Below, one piece after another: positions 30,871 to 42,109 of a stretch of 64,000 nucleotides of DNA (its first letter is position 1; each line of letters opens with the position of its first letter). Source of the stretch: Undaria pinnatifida (Eukaryota; Sar; Phaeophyceae; Laminariales; Alariaceae); NCBI GenBank assembly GCA_012845835.1, contig JABAKD010000024.1:1215862-1279861 (forward strand). Direction: 5' to 3'. Under the pieces are notes generated by a model. The model was not told the DNA's origin. It saw only the letters and a program-made list of their open reading frames with translations, and ran no database searches. The position numbers and the translations under genes are program-made.

Positions 30871-31141
30871 TTTTGCGGCACGTTCTTGCAACTAAAGGGC
30901 AAGCAGCAAAGACGCGTTATTGCAGGGCAATAGACCTCTGAAGGCAGGCTGCAAAGTGTGCGGCTCGAAAAGCTCGCATGGGACTGAAAAGCCATGGTCT
31001 TATCCCCGAAACAAAAAGCCTTCCAACTTTTGGTTTTTTCGGTGTCTCTCCGTCTGTGGTCTCCTCTCTCCTCCGCTCATCGCCGCAAAATCAAGTGACT
31101 AACTGTTGTATAGTATATACCAGGCAGCCAGTCTCAGCATC
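30871..31141. promoter_or_regulatory. Bidirectional promoter between SerRS and the Tim13-like gene
   Basis: Only 271 bp separate the two divergent start codons, so both promoters and 5' UTRs must overlap here unless there are upstream non-coding exons. A TATAGTATATA-like sequence is at 31,109-31,119, close to the Tim13-like start. A CT-rich tract covers about 31,040-31,080. I recognise no specific factor site. Confidence 0.7.
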
Positions 31142-31189
31142 ATGGACGGGCAGGCCTCGGCAGAGCAGCAAGCGGCGATCATCCAGCAG
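31142..31189 (+). CDS. Tim13-like exon 1
   Basis: Sixteen codons from ATG 31,142-31,144 to CAG|GTGAGG. The Gln/Ala-rich N-terminus is like those of small Tims. It joins exon 2 in phase 0. Confidence 0.7.
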
Positions 31190-31991
31190 GTGAGGCTGCT
31201 GTGCCAGCTGCACAGCAAGCAGTGTCTATTTTTTTTTTCAGGTGCTCTCTGTGTGAAGGCCTCTTCGCGAGTACATGCATATGTACGGCAGTTCGTACCA
31301 GTACTCGATCGCTCCATAACCGACGCACAGCCGTATCCCAGCCCCTACTCTGCGTGCATGTTGGTGGGGGGGCATGTGTAACCCGGTGGAAAAGTGTAGA
31401 GTCCGTGACTGGCTGCGACTGCTGCTGCAGGGGGGTTAATTTCCAGCTCCAACCTGCGCTACGGTTATACCGGTACTGCACGTCAGACTAGAGACTTCTG
31501 ACTTGAGCGGTCCATATTCTTCACCGGGTACAGCAGTAGATACGGGACAGAACACCTGCAGTACAAAAAGGACACCTAGGAATTGAGAAACAGGGAAATA
31601 AGAAACGTAGACTCTAGTCTTTGCAGGAAAATAGTAAATGCAAGCTCAGATTTTGCAGAAAAACAATGAATGCGGGAGCCATCCAAAACACTGAAGAAAA
31701 CAGGGCTTTTCTCGGGACCGAATGGTTGTCCCGGGACGGATCCCGTGGGATTGAGATATCCCGGGATCCGCCGGGACGGGATAAGGGGTATGGGATGGTA
31801 CAGGAGGGGTTTAAACCATCACGTGATTGAACGGGACAATTTGGACGGGATTGACATACGACGGGATTGCACCGGGCGGGATGCAAAACGTACCAGATGT
31901 AACGTTCTTCACCTGGCGTTTTCTTCACATTGACAAGCTACTGCTCTAACGACTGCTATGGCACCCGTCATGAAGGAAAAAAAATGGCACC

Positions 31992-32064
<73 letters not shown>

Positions 32065-35000
32065 CTCACATTAACTCGCATAATCAAGTCCGTGGTCACA
32101 GGACAGGCTCCAGTCACTCTGGAGCTAAGGAATACCCTATTACCTACCAGGTATTAAAAAACCCTCCCGTCGCCCATCGTATACCTGGTGTACTACGAGA
32201 AATACTCGCATCGTATTATACGTGTGTTTTGTTGCACCGAACAAATCCGCAAAAAGAAAGCTACGAGGAGATGTCAGGTTTCAAACAAAAGGTCACAAAA
32301 TACAGCCTGCATGACAGCACACTTGCAGAAAACACAAAAAAAAACTAAACCAAACAAAACATGTACATGCAAAATGCACAGTGCAAGTGCAACTTTCGAA
32401 CCTCCTGCCGCACTCTACACCACGGCAACTTTCTCGGCGCACTTGGCTGGCACCATTTTTTTTCTCCTGCTTGGCCTGCCCTGCTCTCCGGGATAAGAAA
32501 AACCCTGTTCAGTCGGGAGAACACCATTTTTTCGACTTTGGCCGGCAACGTGGAGCCGCGCAGGTTGCTAAGTAGGGATGACAGCACCGAAAAGTGCGGC
32601 GCGTGCTCCTTTCCCGCCAGACTTCTAGGAGCGAGAAGTCGTCCACCTCGGGGTGCTCATCCTCCGCCAGGTGCACCCGAAGCTCCCATTAAACGAGCAT
32701 ACCCCGCGAGATGGCCGTCCCCTGAGAAATAGCCGAGGCACCGCTGGCCGTTTTCGCTGCATTCCGTTCTGTGCGCCCACCCTCCAACGCTGAACGGGTT
32801 TTGAGCTTCTTGACCGGAGGCTCCTGGCCTCCTGCGCCCGCCCCCACGGCCGACGCCGACGCGAAAGATGTCGTCTGCTTATCCACGAGCGTGTCGGCAA
32901 CCTGCTTCCATGTACCACTCCGCAGAGATCTGAACGTCTACAACTACCGTTGACGAGAGATGGAATTCCGAAGTAGTTTTTTTTCCGCCTCGGGTCCAAC
33001 ATGACGCAAATGTGCTCTACCTTCAGGTGGAACTCCCGCAACTCCCCCTTAGCGCCCGTGACCTCAAGCAGCACCACGCGCACCTTCTGCGCGCCAGTGG
33101 TTAGGTCATCAATGCTCGCAAGATCCGTAGACACGTCCCCGTCGACGCAAGCTTGGTCGGGTGCGCGAATGGCGTGGTTCTCGCCGCCCGGAAATTCGTT
33201 GACCTCGAGCATGTTGGAACAGCGTCTGGCTGACGTGCTTGCCGACGGACCCTTGGATGCGAGTGTTCATCTCCGCGACAAGGTCCAGCAGGCTGCAGAC
33301 CTCGTTGGTAACGGACCACTCGCGGGGTGACAGCTTCCGTGTCTCGTTGGTGTGCTGCTCCTTGATTTACTCTACGATGGACGCGACGAGGTCCAGCAGG
33401 CTGCAGATCTCGTTGGTAAATGACCACTCGCGGGGTGACAGCTTCCGTACCTTGTTGGAGTGCTGCTTGATTTATTCAATGATGGACTCCTTCAGCTTGA
33501 GCAAGCAACCGGGCCACCATTTTGTGCTGACTGGTCCACCTGTTCGTGCAAGGTGCAGTCCAGTAGAACACAATACAAACGAAGGGGGGGGGGGGGGGGG
33601 GGGGGGGTTCGGTGGTGGTGATAAAAAACGTATGAAGTTGCAAGCATTCGACGGTTGACGTTACGAAAGAGTTGCCCTCTACACCACTCCACCATTCCGA
33701 ACTACTCCGCCCATAAGATAAAAGCTCTATACTGTAAACTATGTTCTGATCCTAGTTTTGTAGTACGAAGCTCAGCATCGACTACTCAAACGATCGCTTG
33801 TTTTTGCAGCTGCTGTTGTTATAGGCCCCGGTATGGTTGAAAGAACGTTGTAGTAATGTGTATAATTTAGCTACCGCATATCAACGAAGCGACTACATGA
33901 CGATTTTTGCGCTCGCCTTCTTGGTCAATGGCTCCCGACTTCGGCAGCGGTGTGAGTCCCAGAAAAAATCGTGTCGCAAGGCCGACGCGCGTGATCTCCG
34001 CATCGCCTTCAGCGACACACGACACAGAGAACGTGATGCACTCGTCGGTTTCGTGCGTGGTGGGGTCCAGCTGAGCACCGAGGAAAGGCCCGCTGTTTTC
34101 AAGCTTCGGGCACGACTCCCGGTGCAGTCTGATGCCCTCCCGCACGTTGCTGCTGACCTCGCCATAGAGCTTCGACAGGTTCGTGTTGAAAGTGGCTTCG
34201 GAGATAGCCGTTTCCACGTAGTCAGGGCTTGGGGCACAGCACGCCCGTGTGCAGCTTGTAGCCGTCCTCGTGGCGCATCACCTGCGGCCTCAGGTCAACA
34301 GCGAACCCAAATGGCGACTAATGCCCAGACACAGTGTAAAGAACATGGAGAATAAAACCACTTACCAAAATCCCGCTGTGTCAGAAATCACGGGATAAGT
34401 CCCACGGGATCACGAAACCACGGAACTGGTTTGGACGGGATTGGGAAATCTCAAATTTCCCGGGGTTGCACGGGACGCGACACGGATTCCACGGGACGCG
34501 ACACGGATCCCACGGGACGCGACACGGATCCCACGGGACGCGACACGGATCCCACGGGATCGGTTTGGACGGGAACGGGATTTTAAAATTCCACGGGATC
34601 ACGGGATTATCCCGTATCCCGTGGATTCCCACGGAATTTTCACAACCGTAAAAATCCCGAGGAAATCCCTAGAAAATAGAGTAGAACGCACCCCATCAAA
34701 ATCGGAAACACAGCCTGGGTCAGATTTTGTGTTTCTTGTACATGAGGTATCCTGTGCTGTACAGCAGCACAGGGTGTGATAGTAAGAGTATCTGGTAGGA
34801 AAACACGCACTACCGAAAGCAGTCTGAGGAGGTTCGCCGGGACAGAAGAAACTTGGGTGCCGTTGTACTGAAGTTAGTGTGCGGTGCATCTTCTGCCAGC
34901 TAAGAAACCCAGCCTGGACCGTTTTTCCTGATTCTTAGAACGGGTTTTTCTCGTGTTAATGGGTGTCCTGTATTGCTGTCATTGCTGTCCCACGTCAATC

Positions 35001-37422
35001 CAAGGCCATTCTGCAGCAGGCTTCTGAGGTCCATGCTTTTCTGTAGACAGGACACCTCCTGTTATTTTGAAAACGCGCACCCAAGAAAGGCAAGATAAGT
35101 GGTTTGCAGGAAAACCAAAAGCTCGGGTGGCGTGGATCTGAATTTGGTGCAGGGCACAGTACCTACCAAAGAAGAAACCCAGGCTGTGCCAGCTTTCCTG
35201 TTTTCTTACGAACCAGGTACATATCAACATGACAAGGCAATGCAGCAGTAGACTTTTTAAGCTTCGCGTATACAACACGCATGATAGGGACGCCTACGAA
35301 CGCTAGTGTTTACGAAGCTACGAGTATTTATTTTGACACGAAGGGGGCACATGGCACGTACGATGGGAAACTGTTGCTTTGGAAACGTCTCGTCGATATC
35401 TGTCCGTAGGCGCGTCGCCCGGCGTTTGCGTCGCTCGGCGTTTGCGCTCTCGCCGTTATCGAGAAAAACATCTTGAAAAATCGTCTGAGGCGGAGTGTTA
35501 CCTTGGGTGTGATATACTGGTATACTTGGGTGTTACATACTGGTATACGGTGCAAGGGATTAGGGCCGGCCCCTCCGCCCCAATTACGGAGGGACCTTTT
35601 TTTTTTCGACTCGGCGGATGGGGAAAAGCAAAAAAATCGCTACACTTCCAAGTATTTGATACATGTTGTCAATTTACATCGATTGTTTGCGCACTCCGGC
35701 GCCTGCTGGCGTGTCCTTCAGTTCCGGTGGTGTCGACAGCACGCGCCCTTCCTACCGGCGGTCACCGTTACTACGCCAGCAGCGCACGCTGCCGTTATAT
35801 ACGGATGCGTGAATATCCGAATTTATCCCTCGGGACCAGGTGCGGTGGAGATAGCCACCCGGAAAGCCATCCCTCCGGGTAGTGTGGGACTGGCGCAGGC
35901 TCACCCGCTAGCAAGACCCCGGACCATGAGAAAACAGCCTTCCGCCGGGCTTGGTGTCCAGTTACCACCTACCCTAGTCATCTACCTTAGCCATTCGGGC
36001 TTTGGTCCTATAGGGTGGAGGGTTCGTATTTTGGAATTGCTATTAATAGTACGAGATAAACGGGTTACCATGCAGTATAGTCTATGCGGTCATGTACGCT
36101 GTTGACGTTAGTCGTAGCGATAGGGGGGTGCGGGGGTGAACTGTATGATCCCCGGAACCAAAGGCTTTGAATCGTAATCGATCATGTCCGGGCACGATAT
36201 TTGCACGGAGATGTTTTATGCTGGTACTGCCGAGGGCTGTGTACGGTCGATGTAAGAACAGCACGTACCAGGTATGATGTAGTGCAGCAGCAGCAGCAGC
36301 CGCAGAATTATGGCAAAACGCGGCAGGCAGGACGCTGGACCAATCGTGAGCGATACCGTGATACCGATCGTCTACTCTTGCGGACATGCAATAGCGGTAA
36401 CCACCCAGAGCAGAAGGAGCAGTGCTAGCCATGCTGTTAGCAGCGCGCAGCAGCAGCCGCGTTACGCCGGGACTATTCGAACTATCGTAGCCCACCAATA
36501 GAACAGCCGCAGTATCTACTACGGTCCAGCGTAGGATAATCGTCACACAAGACTAGTTAATAGAGAATAATAGAGAGTAAAAAAACCGAATTCAACGAGA
36601 ATCCCGAGCAGAAAAAAAATCGTACGAGGGTGCGGAACCAAAAGGAAGGGCAGAGAGAGGTGTGTTTGAGGTTCAAATCATTTTCTTCGGACGGTTGGTA
36701 TTACTCCGTCCAGAATGTCATACGAGCACAGAGCATCGCAGCACTGCAGAGCAGCAGCAGGCAGCACGCAGGTCATCGCAAGACGTGAGTTCGCACGGTG
36801 TCATCAACGCCAGACTGTCGGCACGTACGATATGCATGCGCGCAACCACACCACTTCATGTGCTGGGTCGTTTTTCGTTGGGACATGGATGGGAATGACT
36901 AATAGGTATCTACGAAAGCGTGTTGTACATGCCGATAAGTACACGTCGCGAGGTAACAGGAAGCCATGATCGACCGTCCCCACCCCGATACTTTGTCTTT
37001 CCGCACGAGGGCCATGGCACATGACGAGAACAAGTCCACGCACGTGCCGTTGACTCTCTTGCTCGCGATGCCCTAAATCGCTGTCCAGGCAGTCCGCTAT
37101 ACCGCACTAAACCCAAGGTAAGCCTTCGAAAGACGTGATCTCAGCCTTGGCAACTCTAGCTATTTTGGATTAAGACGATGCTGAGGGACACACTAATGAT
37201 CTAGTTTACTAATCTCTCCACGTGATCTCACTGCTGTGTCGTATTCTCGAGCAGCTGCAAGAGCAAGTGCAGGCGAAGGCACTGCAGGAGCTCATGACGC
37301 AGATGACAGACCAGTGCTTCAATCGATGCGCCAAGACCTCCAGCGGCGACCGCTTGACCTCGTCCGAGCAGGGTTGCATGGCCATGTGTATGGACAGGTG
37401 TGATACGAATAACTTGATATAG
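31142..37422 (+). CDS. Small Tim chaperone, Tim13-like, 3' end unresolved
   Basis: Small Tims form hexamers (Tim8-Tim13, Tim9-Tim10) in the mitochondrial intermembrane space. They escort carrier and beta-barrel proteins to the inner and outer membranes. Exon 1 is 31,142-31,189 (MDGQASAEQQAAIIQQ, donor CAG|GTGAGG). Exon 2 starts at 37,255 after CTCGAGCAG. It encodes a helix (LQEQVQAKALQELMTQMTD) and then the twin CX3C motif CFNRC - 15 residues - CMAMC, the zinc-finger-like signature. Family members continue with DRY and a second helix. Here a donor AG|GTGTGA follows MDR at 37,397, so a third exon is expected, but I could not find it. Read straight on, the frame ends at TAG 37,420-37,422 after CDTNNLI, giving 71 residues and a nearly missing second helix. 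Intron 1 (6.07 kb) carries a hAT transposon. Assignment to Tim13 over Tim8/9/10 rests mainly on CMAMCMDR. Confidence 0.8.
31992..32063. repeat. (GTT)n microsatellite
   Basis: About 24 perfect GTT/TTG triplets inside the hAT element. Confidence 0.97.
32480..34281 (-). pseudogene. hAT transposase, frameshifted and N-terminally truncated
   Basis: hAT transposases move elements by cut and paste using an RNase H-like fold. Going down the minus strand from 34,281 the pieces are as follows: a part with HRESCPKLENSGPFLGAQLD (frame broken before it by a TGA); LSPREWSVTNEVCSLLDLVA near 33,340-33,270, matching the hAT L..EW....L..LL..F block; an LREFHLKVEHICVMLDPR segment near 33,000, matching the LDPR.K block; a basic EPPVKKLK linker near 32,820; and a C-terminal dimerisation (hATC) segment near 32,690-32,530 (LAEDEHPEVDDFSLLEVWRE, then in another frame LPAKVEKMVFS). 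The EW block is tandemly duplicated at 33,300-33,440. No BED finger was found. Several frameshifts and stops make it a relic. Confidence 0.75.
34467..34553. repeat. 21-bp tandem repeat, 4 copies
   Basis: The unit CACGGGACGCGACACGGATC plus one C recurs almost perfectly. It forms the subterminal repeat at the right end of the hAT element. Confidence 0.95.
34672..36730. other. Tim13-like intron 1, distal part, no gene seen
   Basis: The part 35,380-35,520 (GCTCGGCGTTTGCGCT, GAGAAAAACA, ACCTTGGGTGTGA) matches 47,330-47,430, so it is a dispersed repeat. The frame 35,473-36,105 on plus has no recognisable domain. (CAG)n patches lie near 36,283 and 36,448. Confidence 0.5.
36735..36790 (+). pseudogene. 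Possible echo of Tim13-like exon 1
   Basis: GCAGAGCAGCAGCAGGCAGC, followed shortly by CATCGCAAGACGTGAG, parallels exon 1 GCAGAGCAGCAAGCGGCGAT with ATCCAGCAGGTGAG. It is CAG-rich, so chance similarity is possible. Confidence 0.35.
37255..37397 (+). CDS. Tim13-like exon 2 with twin CX3C
   Basis: It encodes residues 17-63 plus two bases of the next codon. Both CX3C motifs are complete, so disulfide pairing is intact. Confidence 0.88.
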
Positions 37423-37985
37423 CCGTTGTCGCCGGAATCGCTCTCGGCACAATGTTGGGGCGATCGGTAATTGGCCGCTTTTTAAGACTGACTTGGCTGG
37501 ACTTGACAGCTACCATGTTTGTGATTAATTGGGTGACGAACCATGCCAACTATTAATACTGGTTCTGGTACTGGCACAATCCTAGACCTAGCAGCACGCG
37601 TATAACAAGCCGCTACATATCTTTGATCTCACAGCCGAAGTGTATTTGAATATTATTTGCGACCTAAACCTCCTAAAAAATCTCCCCCCCCCCCCCTCTC
37701 GCTCTCCCTTACTCAAACGCCCCACCAAATATCGAAATCCGCCAGATTAATAAACACTTCACGCACAGGATATCACCTCATTATCTTTCGAGAGCCATCC
37801 ATGCCGCTGTTTCCCCCCCCCCCCCCCCCCCCGCCTCGAACGCCCCCTTCTTCCCCATCACCCGCACCATCGCCTAGACCTAGCACCACACGTATAACAA
37901 ACCCCTCACCTAAAGCCCTTCCTTCCCCCCCCCCCCCCCCCAACCCATCCCAACCCCACCCCCTCGAATACTCCACCCTCTCTTT
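37423..37985. repeat. C-tract-rich intergenic stretch
   Basis: C runs lie at about 37,684-37,697, 37,814-37,832 and 37,927-37,940. A segment at 37,625-37,660 resembles the start of the poly-G element, so this may be another partial copy. No coding frame was recognised. Confidence 0.5.
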
Positions 37986-37989
37986 ATTC

Positions 37990-38612
37990 ACTGATTGTAC
38001 GACTTACCCCAGGATATACATGATAAACTGATGCATTATTTCCAAAACCGTCACATTTATCCCCTCAAAATAATGTATAATTTCCACGCACATATTGAGC
38101 TGCCCCCCCCGCCCCCCCCCCGCCCCAACCCCCCCCCCCCCCAACCCCCCAATAATAAACTGGTGCCAAAACCGTCAGATTTATTCCCTTGAAAGGATTT
38201 AAAGCTTACATGCACAAATTGCCCCCCCTTCCCCCCCCCCCCCCCCCCCCTCCAAACCCGCTCGCTTTTGATCAAAACCAGACCCCCACGTCCTTCAAAA
38301 CTCCGCCCCCCCCCCCCCTCACCGGTTATTCGACTTACAAATTCACTTGATAAAAGGGTACATTTCCTTCCACAGCTGTCCGATTTTGTCCCCCTCAGAA
38401 ACGGGTTTTATAGTTTCCGCGCACAGACTGACTAAAATCGCCCTGTTGACCCAGACAGCTACACTGTAGTTGTAAGGGGAGTCGCCGACCTATATCCTTA
38501 ATGAGGACACACAACTCGTAATGCGCGCGATCGGAGTATCACACACAGCTTGCAAAGATGAGTTTCGGACGAAAACTTCGATCTCACAGCTGGAGTGTAT
38601 TTTCATTTTTTA
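37990..38612 (-). mobile_element. Dispersed element with poly-G tracts, copy 2 (inverted)
   Basis: This is the reverse complement of 9,550-10,076 plus about 100 bp missing from copy 1 (38,285-38,390). C tracts at 38,103-38,150 and 38,225-38,252 correspond to the G tracts of copy 1. Confidence 0.85.
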
Positions 38613-39430
38613 TAATAAATACGCCAGTCAGATTCCAAGACGCGGCACTCCGCAAATTACCACACGGCAACAAATTGTGCTATCTAGCGAACCAATATGC
38701 AAGGAGCTCCCAGCGCTGCGAGTATCACCTTGGCTTTCCTCGGATGCGAGACCGAACCTCACAATCGCGAGGACAGCCCTCGAAGAGCTGCAGTACTGGT
38801 AGACCAGGAATGTGCACTACCGGTGCGAGGTTCTCAGCGTTTCTCAGAATCATGTGCGGTTGGCAGAAAAAATTGCGAATTCCACATTTTTGCCGTGGCC
38901 CCTGGTGGAAAACGCCTCCTCCGTATACGCTGGAAATCCCCCCCCCCCTCGCTGTTTCATTTTTGGGATTTAAGAATGCAAACAATGTGGGCTGCGGTTA
39001 TTGCCAGTGATTTCCATTTTTGACCAAATTGCAGTATTGCCGGTACGTCCGCTCGTCTTCCAGTGGACCACAGCGTGGTGAATAAAGCTAGGCGAAAAAC
39101 AGAGGCTGACTTTGTGTCGAACGCTATGATAAGGAGGGTGAATCATAACACCATCTCCAACGGCAGAACACTTTTGTGGGCCTTGGCTTTACTTTGTTGG
39201 CGTAACACGTTTTTGCTTACCTATGTCAACAATAATACGTAGCGAACCGAGAAACCAGCCGTCTCTCAGCCTTGTGACATATCTTGAGTACATCCACGTG
39301 CATCGATATCCCAAAAGACTGGGAGCTCAAATAAAAAAAAAAAAATGGATGGTGGCCTTCTTTTCGCCGACCAATCAACCGTTATCGTTCGCTTCGATTA
39401 CGCGACGTCAAGAAATGCTAATCAAAAAGG
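38613..39430. other. No gene seen
   Basis: Short open frames on both strands without family resemblance. Confidence 0.4.
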
Positions 39431-39583
39431 GAGTAGAAGCACGCTTGATTGATGCTTTTTAGAGTTCTTGTCTGGTCGCAAGCCGCGCTGCAGTTTCAAG
39501 CTCACGCGAGTAGAAGCACGCGTGATTGATGCTTTCTAGAGTTCTCGTCTGGTCGCAAGCCGCGCAGCAGTTTCAGGCTGACG
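39431..39583. repeat. 76-bp tandem duplication
   Basis: Two copies start GAGTAGAAGCACGC(T/G)TGATT at 39,431 and 39,507. They are about 90 percent identical by eye. Confidence 0.92.
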
Positions 39584-39892
39584 CGCCTTTAACATATTAC
39601 TACGTACCAGGGTATCATTGTTTTGGTAGACCCTGCGCCTGGATCACTCGCATTTTGTCGTTCACATACTTACCCTCCGAGCATTTGTTGTCTGCTGCTG
39701 CAATCGGCCTGCAAGGTATATGGACACGATGGGGGTCGTCAACAAAGCGATGGTCGCCAAGTCTCAACGGTGACGCGGGCGTGTACTTTCGTTTGACGCA
39801 AGGTAGCACACCCCGTCGAACACCTTCCAGTTTTTCTTTTTGGTTTTGCTTTTGGAAAACGGGGACAGCGAGAGCTAACGCTGCGCCATGGT

Positions 39893-40050
39893 AAAATATC
39901 TCGACGAGATATTCCCCGAGGCAATGAGTTGGCTCTGGGTAGATATCTCAAGCGAGATACTTCTAAAGCGCCTTGTCCATGGAAATATATCTCAGCTAGA
40001 TGCTTCCGAAACCATTTGTCTGTGGAAATATATCTCAGCGAGATATTACC
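39893..40050. repeat. Four spaced short palindromes, ATATCTCnnnGAGATAT type
   Basis: AATATCTCGACGAGATATT lies at 39,896-39,914. Variants follow at about 39,941, 39,986 and 40,029, spaced 43-45 bp, each with the same core. The spacing sequence CCNTTGTC(C/T)(A/G)TGGAAATA is also partly repeated. Confidence 0.8.
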
Positions 40051-40319
40051 AATGCAGTTTTTAGCGTGTGCGCCTCTTGTTTTCGGGAGAATCGGCTGTC
40101 ATTTTTTTTCCCGAGGGGGTGTGTTGTCTTTCGCGTAACCTGGTAGGCGGTGCTGCTGTACGAACGGCAGTGGGAGCGGAAGAAGGGGGATGCAGAAGTG
40201 TGTTCGATGAAGCCCGGCGTCGCTCGTGCGTGGAATTGTGATCCAGTGGCCCAACACGTTCATCGTTCACGGCGGTAGCGACTCCACAGAGTCGGGGCGG
40301 ATATTTTTGCATAGTTGAT

Positions 40320-40735
40320 CTCGGGTTATGACCCGGCTTGTGGATCGGGTCAGGAGGTTTTCAGATTTTCGCTGGTCAAGTCGGATTGGGTCAGACAGTG
40401 TTCGAATTGCCACGGGTCGGGTCGGGTCGGGTCGGGTCGGGTCGGGTCGGGTCGGGTCGGGTCGGGTCGGGTCGGGTCGGGTCGGGTCGGGTCGGGTCGG
40501 GTCGGGTCGGGTCGGGTCGGGTCGGGTCGGGTCGGGTCGGGTCGGGTCGGGTTGGGTTGGGTCGGGTCGGGTCGAGTCGGGTCGGGTCGGGTCGAATCGG
40601 GTCGAGTCGAGTCGAGTCGGGTCGAGTCGGGTCGGGTCGGATCGATTCGGGTCAGGACGTTTCCCAATCTCACGGATCAGATCGGATCACCCTTACTTAA
40701 GCCGACCCGCGAGAAATCGCCCTACCCGTGAAATC
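40320..40735. repeat. GGGTC satellite in a hAT-like fragment
   Basis: About 27 nearly perfect GGGTC pentamers run from 40,413 to 40,550, then a decayed part to 40,660. The right edge carries GACCCGCGAGAAATCG and CCCGTGAAAT, words found at the ends of the hAT-like element at 26,983-28,669. No clear left end was found. Confidence 0.8.
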
Positions 40736-41595
40736 CCCCCCTTTTTCCCCCGAAACCTGTCGCCAGTTGAAAGCCATCCGGGGCTGATATCTAGGAAGCT
40801 GCTGTAGTAGAAGAAATCGTCTGTTACATAGTGCAACCTACAGTCTAGTGGAACCTGTCGCATATTGTTACCAGGGTTATAGGGTTCGAGACCTCTTTTG
40901 CACAGCTGGAGTTTATTTCGCCCATTTTTTCTCGTGATGACGACAGCTGGTGGTGGTGTTACAGTAGTTCCTTGTGAGGGGAAAGGCGGTATCAATAGTA
41001 GTCACACCTGACATCACAACCTTTTTTGTTGTATGTTTTTTCGGGAGCACGAGTTTCAAGGTTTTGTTTGGGCGATGCAAAAACTTGAGCACACCACCGC
41101 TATGTGGGGCTGGCAGTCCGCTGTGCTCCCGCCCCCGACAAAGTGTTTGGGGCGGACGCTTATCTTGAAGAAACAACGGCACATGTTTGTGTTCGCAGGT
41201 ATTTACTGCACTGCAGGAATCAAAGTGCCGCGTTGTATCTCGTATTATTTGCGTTTCTGGTGTTTACTCGTGGTATGAAGAATTCGTATTACGGCGTTGC
41301 CTGAAAAATGTGCTGCCGGATGCTTGCTACCCTTGGAAGGCGTTACGGGTTGGGGGGGGGGCGGCGGGAGATGGTGATGTATACCCTGAGGGCGAAAACC
41401 TCGTTGTTTGCTTGTTTTACGCTGCGTGAACGGGACCGAACGGAACCGAATTGAGTGGACCGGAATCAAACCGAACCGAACCGAAACGAAATGAAATGAA
41501 AAATAAACCAGACGGAAACGGAAACAGAAACAAAACCGAAACCAAACCACTTGATACCATATGATATCATACCCTATACTATTAATAGTAATACA
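40736..41595. other. No gene seen; CCGAA words at the end
   Basis: 41,430-41,550 is rich in CCGAA/CGGAAC words, similar to 42,150-42,300. No conserved frame was found. Confidence 0.4.
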
Positions 41596-42107
41596 TCAAG
41601 GCTGCGGTGGGGGGGGGTACCCCCCATTTTCACTACCGGGTTTGAGCTATAATATCGTGTCATATCATATCATATCATATCATATCATATCGTACTATAC
41701 TATATGATACCATCATACTATTATACTATCATACTACCATACTATCACGCTATCGTTTCTGCCATACTATCATATCATATCATATCATATCATATCGTAC
41801 TAGACTATATGATACCATCATACTATTATACTATCATACTACCATACTATTACGCTATCGTGTACTATCATACTGCCATACTATCATATCATATCATATC
41901 ATACTCGCGCGAGTGACTCTGTACCTCACTGACGAACACCCGTTCGGCGATTTTTTGTTGCAGCGTAGCTATCCATCCCTTCCCGTATTAATGTCGAGAA
42001 TATTTAACAGTGGTCACGAAAGCCTGTTACCTCAAGGAACAGGGGGGTGGGTCACTCGCGCGAGTGACACCGAGCCTCCACTGAAAAAAAAGTGTCCATA
42101 AGGGGGT
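41596..42107. mobile_element. MITE of the CTCGCGCGAG family, copy 2
   Basis: The left end CAAGGCTGCGGTGGGGGGG is a variant of the family TIR. Then come TTCACTACCGGGTTTGAGCT, a (CATAT)n/(CATACTAT)n microsatellite (41,660-41,905), and the inverted GTCACTCGCGCGAGTGAC palindromes at about 41,905 and 42,053. The right end is degraded. Confidence 0.75.
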
Positions 42108-42109
42108 AA

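Larger units (their letters stand above)
31701..34671 (-). mobile_element. Decayed autonomous hAT element, about 2.97 kb
   Basis: The left end is CAGGGCTTTTCTCGGGA and the inverted right end is TAGGGATTTCCTCGGGA. These are close to the ends of the element at 26,983-28,669. Subterminal CCCGTGGGAT/ATCCCG words fill 31,725-31,890 and 34,380-34,650. Between them lies a broken transposase on minus. The flanking duplication is not clear (AAGAAAAC against AGAAAATA). A (GTT)n tract is at 31,992-32,063. Confidence 0.75.

Noticed and set aside
35473-36105. 210-codon frame on plus
   Set aside because: Part of it is a dispersed repeat shared with 47,330-47,430, and it has no domain.
41208-41275. Third exon of the Tim13-like gene after TTCGCAG, giving RYLLHCRNQSAALY
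   Set aside because: The phase fits and RY matches, but the rest does not resemble the small Tim C-terminal helix. Too weak to call.
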